Shown here piece by piece: positions 8,856 to 17,141 of a stretch of 64,000 nucleotides of DNA; the first letter of the stretch is position 1, and each line of letters starts with the position of its first letter. Source of the DNA: Pokkaliibacter sp. MBI-7 (GTDB taxonomy: Bacteria > Pseudomonadota > Gammaproteobacteria > Pseudomonadales > Balneatricaceae); assembly GCF_029846635.1 (NCBI RefSeq), contig NZ_JARVTG010000001.1:1456501-1520500 (forward strand), in the 5' to 3' direction. A program made the translations under genes and the position numbers. The notes under the pieces were generated by a model. It was given only the letters and a program-made list of their open reading frames with translations, was not told where the DNA came from and did not search any database.

Positions 8856-9788
8856 GTGTCAGGAGAAGCCTCTTCCTCATCCTGGCGAGATTTTCTCGCC
8901 CCCCGTTTCTGGCCAACCTGGATGGTGATTGGCCTGATGCGAATCCTCACGATACTGCCGACGGCCGTTGGACTGTTTATAGGCCGTATGTTAGGCCGTC
9001 TGATTTTCCATACTGTGGTCAAACGTCGACGAGTGACGCTGGTCAACCTTGGCATTTGCTTCCCTGAGCTCAGTGATCAGCAACGCTGGGAGCTGGCCCG
9101 CAAGACCTTTGAGGCCAATGGTATGGGGCTGGTGGAAACAGGCTACGCCTGGTGGCGCCCTCACTCCTGGTCAGCCGCCCGGGTCAAGGCAGTCGGTCTT
9201 GAGCATCTGCAGGCAGCACTGGACAGAGGCCGTGGCGTAATTCTGCTGAGTGCCCATTTCAGCGCCCTGGACCTCAGCGGCCCATTGATTCTGCCTTTTG
9301 TAAAAAACTCTGCCGTATTGTATCGGCCGCATAACAACCCCTTGATGGAGCACTTTATCTACAAGGGCAGACAGTCATTCTGCGAACCTGTTGATCGCAG
9401 TGAGTTCATGTACGCACGCAAGTGCCTCAAGCAGAACCGCTGTGTCTGGTATGCCCCTGATCAGGATTTCGGTGCCAAGGGTTCGGTGTTTGCCCCCTTT
9501 TTTGGCCACCCGGCAGCGACCCTGACCGCGACGGCCAGACTACCCGCACTGAATCGTTCGCCGATGGTGATGTTCAGTGTCTATCGTGAGCCGGACCACA
9601 CCTACACACTGATGTTCGAGCCCGTCGAGCCATTCCCGACCAAGGACGACCTGGCCGACGCCACCATGATCAACAGCGTGATTGAACGCTCCATCCGCCG
9701 CCATCCCGAGCAGTACATGTGGATGCACAAGCGCTTCAAGACCCAGCCGGATGGCAAGCAAAAACTCTACAAGGCAGCACGCTGCTGA
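8856..9788 (+). CDS. lpxL: Lipid A late acyltransferase, LpxL/HtrB type
   Basis: This inner-membrane enzyme adds a secondary acyl chain to Kdo2-lipid IVA. The 310-residue protein has an N-terminal hydrophobic anchor (about 22-52), the catalytic HX4D motif at His134/Asp139 (SAHFSALDL), YRPHNNPLME and a YAPDQDFG segment typical of LpxL. The C-terminus has the QYMWMHKRFKT block. The GTG at 8856 gives the family N-terminus (PRFWPTWMVIG near residue 16) and has GGAG 12 bp upstream. It is the first gene of the plus-strand core operon, with waaQ 16 bp later. LpxM or LpxP cannot be fully excluded, but LpxL fits best. Confidence 0.9.
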   Translation: MSGEASSSSWRDFLAPRFWPTWMVIGLMRILTILPTAVGLFIGRMLGRLIFHTVVKRRRVTLVNLGICFPELSDQQRWELARKTFEANGMGLVETGYAWWRPHSWSAARVKAVGLEHLQAALDRGRGVILLSAHFSALDLSGPLILPFVKNSAVLYRPHNNPLMEHFIYKGRQSFCEPVDRSEFMYARKCLKQNRCVWYAPDQDFGAKGSVFAPFFGHPAATLTATARLPALNRSPMVMFSVYREPDHTYTLMFEPVEPFPTKDDLADATMINSVIERSIRRHPEQYMWMHKRFKTQPDGKQKLYKAARC

Positions 9789-9804
9789 GTGATACGGGCC
9801 GACC

Positions 9805-10950
9805 ATGACCGCAGATTCGACCTCACACAAGAGCAACGCAGCAGAAGCACCCGTGCTGGTTCATTCCGCACAGAGCCGCCACATCGACCTGAAACAGTTG
9901 AACCGCGTACTGGTGATCATGTTGCGTCACCACGGTGATGTACTGCTCACCTCCCCTGTTTTCAGTACGTTGAAAAACCATTATCCGCATCTGCAAATCG
10001 ATGCGCTGGTCTATGCAGACACCTCACCGATGCTGAAGGGACACCCGGCTATCAGTCAGCTGCATCTGATCGATCGCCGCTGGAAAAAGCAGGGGGGAAT
10101 AACACAGCTGAAGGGGGAGTGGCAGCTCTTACGCCAACTGCGCCAGCGTCATTTTGATCTGACGCTGCATCTCACCCCTCACTGGCGGGGCGCCTGGCTG
10201 AACCGCCTGTTACGACCACGCTATGCTCTGGTGCCCGACTTTCAGAAGGATAAACGTAACGGTGCATTATGGCGCGGAAGCTTTACCGACTTTTATCCGT
10301 ATCAGGCCGGTGCAGAGCGTCACACTGTGGATAAAAATCTTGAAGCGGTACGCTATCTCGGTATTGAGCCTGGCGCGGCCGACAGCCGCCTGTTGCTCTG
10401 CCCTGGCGAAGAAGCCCAGGCCAGCGCCCTTGCCCATTTGCAGCGTCACCATGTCGATACACCGTACATTCTGGTCCATCCCACCTCTCGCTGGCTGTTC
10501 AAATGCTGGGAAGAGCAGGCACTGGCTGAAACCCTGGATCATCTCGCCAGTCAAGGGTGGCCACTGGTACTGACGGCGGCACCGGACCCACAGGAGCTGG
10601 CCATGGTGGAGCGTATCCTTGCCCGCCTGCACATCGCCCGGCCGGTCAATCTGGCAGGCCAGCTGAATCTGCAGGAACTGGCCGCGCTGATTGCTGGCGC
10701 ACGAGCCTATCTCGGCGTTGACTCCGTGCCCATGCACATTGCGGCTGCCATGCAGACTCCCAGTGTGGCGTTGTTCGGTCCCAGTCAGGCTTGTGAATGG
10801 GGCCCCTGGCAAGCACCGGGCAAAGTCATCAGCTCACGTGACTTCCCGCGCCCCACGGGCGAAGTAGTGACAAACAGCAAATACCGCCACAGTCTGATCA
10901 ACATACCGTCCTCCGCTGTAATCAAGGCGCTGGAGGACATCCTCGCATGA
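9805..10950 (+). CDS. waaQ: GT9 heptosyltransferase, WaaQ (heptosyltransferase III) type
   Basis: The 381-residue protein is a GT-B fold, family 9 enzyme predicted to add a branch heptose to the inner core from ADP-heptose, on the cytoplasmic face of the membrane. RVLVIMLRHHGDVLLTSPVF is the N-terminal domain signature. HPTSRWLFKCW is the block I associate with WaaQ. YLGVDSVPMHIAAAM with VALFGPS forms the C-terminal nucleotide site. The stop overlaps the next start (ATGA, 10947-10950). The acceptor sugar is inferred from the family only. Confidence 0.88.
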   Translation: MTADSTSHKSNAAEAPVLVHSAQSRHIDLKQLNRVLVIMLRHHGDVLLTSPVFSTLKNHYPHLQIDALVYADTSPMLKGHPAISQLHLIDRRWKKQGGITQLKGEWQLLRQLRQRHFDLTLHLTPHWRGAWLNRLLRPRYALVPDFQKDKRNGALWRGSFTDFYPYQAGAERHTVDKNLEAVRYLGIEPGAADSRLLLCPGEEAQASALAHLQRHHVDTPYILVHPTSRWLFKCWEEQALAETLDHLASQGWPLVLTAAPDPQELAMVERILARLHIARPVNLAGQLNLQELAALIAGARAYLGVDSVPMHIAAAMQTPSVALFGPSQACEWGPWQAPGKVISSRDFPRPTGEVVTNSKYRHSLINIPSSAVIKALEDILA

Positions 10951-12080
10951 CCCGTATTGCCATCATTCGCAAGGCCTATCGCCCCGATGGAGGAGCAGAG
11001 CGCATAGTCAGCCGGGCCTTACAGGCCCTGTCCAGCCAGTCAGATCTGCAGCTCACCATCATCACCCAGAAATGGACTGGCGACATCCCCATCAACGTCG
11101 AGGTGATGAGCTGTCGCAAACGCGGGCTTACCCGCCGGGGGCGGGAGGCTGCTTTCAGTACCGATGTACAGTCGTTGCTGCAACAGCAGAGCTTCGATCT
11201 GGTGCAGTCCCACGAGCGTATTCCAGGCTGTCAGATATACCGGGCGGGAGATGGGGTACATCGGCAATGGCTGAATCTGCGCGCCCAGAGCCTCAACCGC
11301 TGGCAACGCAGCTGGCAGGAGCGCGACCCCTTCCACAGGTTCATGCTGCAACAGGAACGCAGTATGTTTACGGACCCTCGCCTGCGGCAGGTCATCTGCA
11401 ACTCCCGGATGGTCATGAATGAAATTTCACAACACTTTGAAATTGCACCGGAAAAGTTTCGCCTGATTTACAACGGTGTGGATCAACGCAGTTTCCACCC
11501 ACAGCTGAGCAGCCACCGTCAGACCATACGCCAGCGGCTGGGCATTCCGCAGGATGCCCTGACAGCTATCAGCGTTGGTTCCGGCTTCAGCCGTAAAGGA
11601 GTCGACGTCAGCCTGCAGGCACTGACCCGGCTCACCGATATGCACCTGATCATCGTGGGCAAGGACAAGGAGCAGCCACGTTACCAGCGGCTGGCGGAGC
11701 GCCTGCATATCAGTCAGCGCGTTCATTTTTGTGGTGTACAGCAAGATGTGCGCCCCTTTTACGGCGCGGCAGATCTGCTCTGGCATCCCTGCCGCTATGA
11801 CCCGTTCCCCAATGTCACCCTGGAGGCGCTGGCCTGCGGCCTGCCAGTCATTACAACGCGCTTTTGCGGGACAGCAGAGATTATTCAGCAAGGCCAGAAT
11901 GGCGCCGTACTGGTACAAGCCGATGCGGCCTTGCTGGCGGAAGCCATGCACCAGCACTTCGATAACCCCGGCAACCTTGGCAACCAGCGCCAGGCCGCAC
12001 GTCAGTCAGTAACCCCCTTTACTCTGGAACGGATGAGCAGCGAACTGATCGCCCTCTACCAGCAGTTACTTCAGTCTTAA
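10947..12080 (+). CDS. Glycosyltransferase family 4, WaaG-like
   Basis: This 377-residue GT-B glycosyltransferase aligns by eye along its length with WaaG, which adds the first outer-core hexose to heptose II. The N-terminus has RKAYRPDGGAERIV, the middle SHERIPGCQIYRAGDGVHRQW and ICNSRMV. The C-terminal half has GSGFSRKGVD, VHFCGVQQDV and the EX7E donor loop PFPNVTLEALACGLPVI. It is translationally coupled to waaQ and followed 14 bp later by a small P-loop gene. The identity of the transferred sugar cannot be read from the sequence. Confidence 0.85.
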   Translation: MTRIAIIRKAYRPDGGAERIVSRALQALSSQSDLQLTIITQKWTGDIPINVEVMSCRKRGLTRRGREAAFSTDVQSLLQQQSFDLVQSHERIPGCQIYRAGDGVHRQWLNLRAQSLNRWQRSWQERDPFHRFMLQQERSMFTDPRLRQVICNSRMVMNEISQHFEIAPEKFRLIYNGVDQRSFHPQLSSHRQTIRQRLGIPQDALTAISVGSGFSRKGVDVSLQALTRLTDMHLIIVGKDKEQPRYQRLAERLHISQRVHFCGVQQDVRPFYGAADLLWHPCRYDPFPNVTLEALACGLPVITTRFCGTAEIIQQGQNGAVLVQADAALLAEAMHQHFDNPGNLGNQRQAARQSVTPFTLERMSSELIALYQQLLQS

Positions 12081-12094
12081 GGATAAGACCAATA

Positions 12095-12607
12095 ATGATT
12101 CATCCTGTTTTCTGGCAGCCTGTTGCTGAGCTGATCGCTTCTACTCCCGCTACCGAGGGTCCGCTGATGCTGTGCATTACCGGGAACTCTGGCTGTGGCA
12201 AATCCACCCTTGGCCGCTGGCTGCGCAAACAGGGTATGCCCGGGATTAAACCCCGACAGATTATGGTGATTGACGACGGCGTCGCACGTATCAGCTTTCT
12301 TGGGCTGCTCAAACGACGGCTGCGCTTTCGCAGCAAGGAAAAGGACTATCTTGCCCCTTTCAAACCCTACTTCGCCGGCAAGAAACTGGTCGTATTCATT
12401 AGTTGCCACCCCAGTCGGCGTATCGACAACTGTGACATCCTGCTACAGGTTAGCTGCAACGATGATCTTCGCCTGACGCAGCTGCGACAGCGGGAAAGGG
12501 ATGGCGACAAACGTTATCAGGACACCGCACATTACCAGCTTAATCCACCCCACCACCGCTGGGCCTTTAACGTGCACAACGATGGGCAGCACTTTCGTTT
12601 TGTTTAA
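12095..12607 (+). CDS. Small P-loop NTPase/kinase-like protein in the LPS core operon
   Basis: The protein has 170 residues and a clear Walker A motif, GNSGCGKST (residues 30-38), preceded by a beta strand (LMLCITG). A VIDDG segment and an arginine-rich lid-like stretch near residues 130-140 (RLTQLRQRERDGD) suggest a nucleoside-monophosphate-kinase or adenylylsulfate-kinase type fold. The C-terminal quarter is rich in His, Asn and Phe. I do not recognise a named family. Its place between a WaaG-like transferase and the O-antigen ligase implies work on core precursors or core phosphorylation, but this is inference. No WaaP-type kinase is visible nearby. Confidence 0.75.
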   Translation: MIHPVFWQPVAELIASTPATEGPLMLCITGNSGCGKSTLGRWLRKQGMPGIKPRQIMVIDDGVARISFLGLLKRRLRFRSKEKDYLAPFKPYFAGKKLVVFISCHPSRRIDNCDILLQVSCNDDLRLTQLRQRERDGDKRYQDTAHYQLNPPHHRWAFNVHNDGQHFRFV

Positions 12608-12642
12608 CTTTTTCGTTTTGCCAGATCAGGTGGAACCAGACT

Positions 12643-13959
12643 TTGCTCAATCAGCGCCTTAACATGACACCGACACCCGCAATACAGGCACCGTGGTTCA
12701 CTGCCGCCACCTGGTTCTTTGCGCTGTTTCTGCTGACCCTGCCACTGAAGTTCGGTACGGCACTGAACAATATCGGCCTCTATACCAGCCTGCTGCTATG
12801 GCTGATAAGCCTGTGGCGGGGTGAACTGCAGCATCCCAGGATGACACCGGCACTCTGGGCGCTGTGCGGCTACGTGCTGGTAGTCAGTGGCGCGATTGCA
12901 ATCAATCAGATCGATACCGAACGCAGTCTCAACAGTCTGAAAGGCAACCTGCTGGAGCAGATTTACTGCCTGGTATTTTTTCTTTACCACCTGCGCAATC
13001 GTCATCAGCCCTGGTCGCTGCTGACCTGGCTACTTGCCGGCTTCGTGCTACTCAATCTCTGTACACTGCCCCCGGCGCTTCAGCTGTGGATAAATGGCAG
13101 TCACAATCTAACGGTGGATATGAAGGCTGCCGACATCAACCCCGGTTATGGCATCAACGCCCAGTTCTATCTGCCGCTGCTGCTGGGCTATTCCCTGTTT
13201 GCCCCGCTGGCCCGCTGGCAACGCCTGCTGTTGTGGCTACTGTGTCTGCTGAGCCTGATACTCACGGCACTTTACGATATGAGCACCGCGCTCTTTGCAG
13301 TCATGGCTTATGCACTTCTCCTCGTCACAAGGGCATTGCTACAAAGGCTACGTCTGTCTGTTCAGCAACTCGCCCTGGCGACGGTGATAACCCTGATAGC
13401 AGGCGTTGGGCTATTTGTGGCCGTTGCCAAAGACAGCACACTGGAGAAGATCGCCGGTCAGTATCAGCTGATCAGTTCGGGGCAATACTACGAACTGCTC
13501 AGTGCGCGTGGCGGCTTGTGGGCACTGGCCTGGGACTGTGCCAGGGATGCCCCTCTGTACGGCTATGGTTATGGCGAGAAGAAAGTGCAGCTGATCTGCA
13601 GTCAGGACCGCTATGTGCACCATGCCGAGCAACGGGGTAATCAGCAGGGACTGCGTTTTGTGGTGCTCAAGTACGGCCAGTTCAACTTCCACAACCAGTA
13701 TCTGGAAAATATCTTTGTCGCAGGCTGGCTGGGCAGCCTGTGCTGGATAGCACTGTTTGCCCTGTCACTGCGACGAGCCTGGTCACAGCGCCATCAGCCG
13801 CTGATTGCCTGGCTGGTAGTGCCGGGTTTGATCATTTATCTGTTTGGTTGTCTGTTTAATGGCCTGTGGGAAGGCCCGCCCGTGTCCAAAGCACTGATGC
13901 TGCTGCTGGCACTGGCCATCACCACACCGGTTGAACGAGTATCCAAGGAACACCTATGA
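12643..13959 (+). CDS. waaL: O-antigen ligase family protein (WaaL-like, Wzy_C)
   Basis: This integral inner-membrane protein of 438 residues has about ten to twelve hydrophobic segments and a long periplasmic loop holding YGYGYGEKKVQ and FNFHNQYLENIFVAGWLG, the Wzy_C-type region with its conserved histidine. WaaL joins undecaprenol-linked O-antigen to lipid A-core in the periplasm. Its position inside the core operon favours ligase over polymerase. TTG 12643 is preceded by AGGTGG at 9-nt spacing; the alternative ATG at 12664 lacks a clear Shine-Dalgarno. The stop overlaps the next start (ATGA). Confidence 0.83.
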   Translation: MLNQRLNMTPTPAIQAPWFTAATWFFALFLLTLPLKFGTALNNIGLYTSLLLWLISLWRGELQHPRMTPALWALCGYVLVVSGAIAINQIDTERSLNSLKGNLLEQIYCLVFFLYHLRNRHQPWSLLTWLLAGFVLLNLCTLPPALQLWINGSHNLTVDMKAADINPGYGINAQFYLPLLLGYSLFAPLARWQRLLLWLLCLLSLILTALYDMSTALFAVMAYALLLVTRALLQRLRLSVQQLALATVITLIAGVGLFVAVAKDSTLEKIAGQYQLISSGQYYELLSARGGLWALAWDCARDAPLYGYGYGEKKVQLICSQDRYVHHAEQRGNQQGLRFVVLKYGQFNFHNQYLENIFVAGWLGSLCWIALFALSLRRAWSQRHQPLIAWLVVPGLIIYLFGCLFNGLWEGPPVSKALMLLLALAITTPVERVSKEHL

Positions 13960-15062
13960 ACTATCTGATTCTGGGCTGGCTATGCTGGCCACTGCTGCGG
14001 CTATTGCGGTTGGTGATGCCGGTTCAGCGTGGCAAACGCCTGATCATTCAGACCGCCAAGATGGGCGACTGGATCAACACTACTCCCCTGATCCGGGCAC
14101 TGGCACCGGTGGATGTGGTAGCTGATCCGATGAACCTGCCGCTGATTCACCACGATCAGTTTATTCACCACTGTGAAAGCCTGCCTGCCCGCACGTCGCT
14201 GCGACAGAAACTGCATCTGGCCTGGCGTCTGTTCCGTCAGGGCTACGAAGATATCTATGTACTGATGCCCAGCGCACCCAACACCTTTCTGGCCCGTCTG
14301 GCCTGTGCACACCACACCCATACGCTCGACACCTATCGCACTCGCCAATACGTTCGCTGGCTGGGTGCAGGTTTTCATCGTGTCCATCATCAGCGTCAGC
14401 AGCTGGTGCTGGATGACTACCTGAAACTGGCAGCGATTCCGGCTACCGCGAGCACCCGGCAGAAACATGCCACCAGCCCGCTTTATGTCCCGGCAACCAA
14501 GCTGGTGGAGCATCATCATCGCTTTCGCGTCGGTGTCAGCCTCACCGCAGGTAATGCACTAAAGACCATGCCACACAGCCACTGGCTGAGGCTGCTGCAG
14601 CTGCTCGAGCAACAACAGGCCACAGTCTATGTGTTTGGTCTGGAGAATGAACGCAGGTGGCTGGAGCAACTGGATATTCCAGCGCGCTTTCCTGATCTGA
14701 CACTGGTGGATGGTCTTGGCAAGCTAAAGCTGGAAGAGCTGCCCTGGCATATCAGCCAGATGCACCTGTATCTGTCTACTGATACGGGGAACAGCTACAT
14801 GGCCGATGCCTGCAGCATCGCACTGATCAACTTTCTCGGCCCCTGTCATGGTGCTGAACAACGGCCACTCGGCGAGCTGGCACTGGTACTTGGCAGCGAA
14901 GGGCAGGAGCCCCTGTCTTTCGTCTTCCAGGCTCCCTATAAAACCAACCTGACACCGGAACAGCTCTACCCTCTCAGTCACCAACAGTGGCAGCGTATCG
15001 AGGCCTTTATTCAACGACAGGCCAGCGCTGCCAGATCAGGCGATCACTACAACGCTGTGTAA
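13956..15062 (+). CDS. Glycosyltransferase family 9 protein
   Basis: The 368-residue protein starts with a short hydrophobic helix and then the GT9-type RLIIQTAKMGDWINTTPLI block. The C-terminal domain has GVSLTAGNALKTMPHSHW, a substrate-phosphate-binding region, and LYLSTDTGNSYMADA with INFLGPCHGAEQRP. It is related to heptosyltransferases but is not WaaC, WaaF or WaaQ. It is last in the plus-strand operon and coupled to waaL by an ATGA overlap. It may add a further heptose to the core; donor and acceptor are unknown. Confidence 0.75.
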   Translation: MNYLILGWLCWPLLRLLRLVMPVQRGKRLIIQTAKMGDWINTTPLIRALAPVDVVADPMNLPLIHHDQFIHHCESLPARTSLRQKLHLAWRLFRQGYEDIYVLMPSAPNTFLARLACAHHTHTLDTYRTRQYVRWLGAGFHRVHHQRQQLVLDDYLKLAAIPATASTRQKHATSPLYVPATKLVEHHHRFRVGVSLTAGNALKTMPHSHWLRLLQLLEQQQATVYVFGLENERRWLEQLDIPARFPDLTLVDGLGKLKLEELPWHISQMHLYLSTDTGNSYMADACSIALINFLGPCHGAEQRPLGELALVLGSEGQEPLSFVFQAPYKTNLTPEQLYPLSHQQWQRIEAFIQRQASAARSGDHYNAV

Positions 15063-15088
15063 GAGCCGGCGTTCAAGCTGAGGGAGCA

Positions 15089-16180
15089 TCAGCAGGCCAG
15101 CGTTTCATACAGTGTTTCCAGCGCTGCATTGGTTTTGGTCATGGGAAAATGTTCACTGGCCAACTGACGCGATGCCGCACCCATGGCCGCCATCTGCTCA
15201 GTATCGATACAGCGCAACAGCAACCGGGCCAGATGATCGACATCGCCTGCGACAAAACTGTAACCATTCACGCCTTCCCACACCTGCTCCTTGTTGCCGC
15301 CATTGCTGCTGACGATCAGTGGCCGGGCACAGGCCATGGCCTCAAGGATCACCCGCGACAGCCCTTCCCAGTAGCTGGGCATGACGAAGCAGCTGCTGGC
15401 CGCCATGACGGCAGTGATATCCTTGCTTTCGCCGTAAAACACGACGTCCTGCTGCAGCCCGTGGTGCTGCACATAGTCCTTCAGTTGCTGCAGATAACGT
15501 TTTTCCTGAGTCCGGTCAGCCCCCACGATCAACAGCTTCATACCTTCTAACTGCGGTCGAACCTGATGATAGGCCTGCAGCAGATCCAGCACCCCTTTGC
15601 GTTGTTCCAGAGAAGCGACAGTCGTGATGTAACGCCCCGGTGCCAGATTCAGGCGCTCCCAGGCCTGCTGTTCACCGATGGGCGCAAAACGCTCAAGATC
15701 AACGCCGTTGTGAATGGTCATCAGTTTGGCAGGCTGAACATAGGACATATGTGCAGCGGTATCCAATGACACCGTCACCACCCTGCGTGCAATCAGGTTC
15801 AGATAACGGCGCAGCCTGACACAACGCTTTTCCTCAGGATTTTCCCGTACAAACCAGGCAACCGGCTTGCCACTGAGCCATGCAGCCAGTCCCGGATACT
15901 TGTAGTAGGAAGTCAGGGTGTTGAGGTGGACGATGTCAATGCGCTGCCGCTTTATCAGTTCAAGGTAGGAACGAATCATCGTCAGCCCCAGCGGCCCTTT
16001 GTGGCTGACCACTTCGGCCGTAAAGCCCTCGCTACGCGCCTGCTCAACGATTGGTCCCTGCTCACCAAAGGCAAAGACCACTTCAAAACGGGCCGGATCC
16101 AGAGTGCGACCGATGTTCAGTGCCGATATGGGACTTCCCCCCAGCGCCGCGCCATGAGAGACGATCAGTATCCGCTTCAC
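15089..16180 (-). CDS. Glycosyltransferase family 4
   Basis: The 363-residue GT-B enzyme has a glycine-rich N-terminal loop (VSHGAALGGSPISALNIG), the hinge region TIHNGVDLERF, VASLEQRKGVLDLL, and the C-terminal donor site PSYWEGLSRVILEAMACARPLIVSSNGG, which contains the EX7E pattern. The GTG start overlaps the previous gene's stop (GTGA, 16177-16180). It is the last gene of the minus-strand core operon, 26 bp from the convergent GT9 gene. Sugar specificity is unknown. Confidence 0.82.
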   Translation of the reverse strand: MKRILIVSHGAALGGSPISALNIGRTLDPARFEVVFAFGEQGPIVEQARSEGFTAEVVSHKGPLGLTMIRSYLELIKRQRIDIVHLNTLTSYYKYPGLAAWLSGKPVAWFVRENPEEKRCVRLRRYLNLIARRVVTVSLDTAAHMSYVQPAKLMTIHNGVDLERFAPIGEQQAWERLNLAPGRYITTVASLEQRKGVLDLLQAYHQVRPQLEGMKLLIVGADRTQEKRYLQQLKDYVQHHGLQQDVVFYGESKDITAVMAASSCFVMPSYWEGLSRVILEAMACARPLIVSSNGGNKEQVWEGVNGYSFVAGDVDHLARLLLRCIDTEQMAAMGAASRQLASEHFPMTKTNAALETLYETLAC

Positions 16181-17100
16181 TGGCTGCCTTTCTCCGCATC
16201 CGTCAGGTAACGCAATTTACGGGTCTGGTTGGCATCAATAAAGCTCAGAGGCGTGGCCGGATCCTGCAGATATTTTCGCCATTCCGCCAGCGGGAAGCCG
16301 CCATGGGCACCGATCACCTCAGCAGGCACAACCTCGGTCTTGCCACCCATCTTTTTCGAAACCGGCCAGTTCACCCAGTCACCAAGATCGACGGTATAAA
16401 GCTGCAGGTGGTCCAGTACACAGCACAACGGCAGCTGATCGGTCGGCGGCTGATTATCCGGCAGTTTGCTCCAGATACTGATATAGGCAGCGATCCAGGC
16501 CGGGGACAGGCGCTCCCAGGTGGCTTTGGTTCCTGCCAGAAAGGCGCCATTGAGATGGTCCCAGAGATAGGGACGATAGGTTTCACTCAGCTCGACGGGA
16601 GCCTTGCTGACACCCGCATCCCTGACCTTACTGATCATTTTACCGCGGCGAAAACAGCCGAGGAGGCAGTCATCGGCAAAGGGAATCTGCAGGTTCTGCA
16701 GCATCATCAGGTCGGAATCTGTCATCAGGATCCGGTCATAACGAGCCTGCAGAGGCGCCGAAATTTTCACCAGCCGACTTTTGTAGATCGCCGTGTAGGC
16801 ATGCTGCTGCGGCATGATCGCCGAGTAATCCAGCGTGACTACTCGCGCCTTGGCAGGCAAGGGGCCGAATGCATCGGCAGGCACATCCGTTACCAGCACA
16901 ATTTCTTTCAGTTCAGGATAGAAACGAGCAGCAAACTCCGCTGTCAGACTGCCTTCTTCCACATAATCCAGGCCGACCACGGGGATCACCAGGGACTCGA
17001 CCCACTCCGGTGTCACCGTTTTTCCCAGCCGCGCCGACAGCTCTGCCGCTGGCACTCGCAGGCGATGACGATTGGCCCATTTTCTCAGTTGCCAGACCAT
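16177..17100 (-). CDS. GT8-like glycosyltransferase with DSD motif
   Basis: The 307-residue protein is probably a GT-A fold transferase. YDRILMTDSDLMML places a DXD-type metal/nucleotide motif at D128-S-D130. It is followed by HLNGAFLAGTKATWERL (about 182-198) and a PPTDQLPLC segment, the order of elements seen in GT8 and related nucleotide-diphospho-sugar transferases. No membrane segment is seen. I do not recognise a standard core-biosynthesis orthologue. A GGAG lies 6 nt before the ATG. It is coupled to the downstream GT4 and likely acts on the same core oligosaccharide. Confidence 0.65.
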   Translation of the reverse strand: MVWQLRKWANRHRLRVPAAELSARLGKTVTPEWVESLVIPVVGLDYVEEGSLTAEFAARFYPELKEIVLVTDVPADAFGPLPAKARVVTLDYSAIMPQQHAYTAIYKSRLVKISAPLQARYDRILMTDSDLMMLQNLQIPFADDCLLGCFRRGKMISKVRDAGVSKAPVELSETYRPYLWDHLNGAFLAGTKATWERLSPAWIAAYISIWSKLPDNQPPTDQLPLCCVLDHLQLYTVDLGDWVNWPVSKKMGGKTEVVPAEVIGAHGGFPLAEWRKYLQDPATPLSFIDANQTRKLRYLTDAEKGSQ

Positions 17101-17141
17101 GAATTCTCCGCAGTCATTTCACATCATTACTCTGAATCATC

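Noticed and set aside
8684..9055. N-terminal extension of the ugd reading frame
   Set aside because: The added residues precede the normal Rossmann start, would overlap lpxL on the other strand, and a well-spaced GAGG favours TTG 8683.
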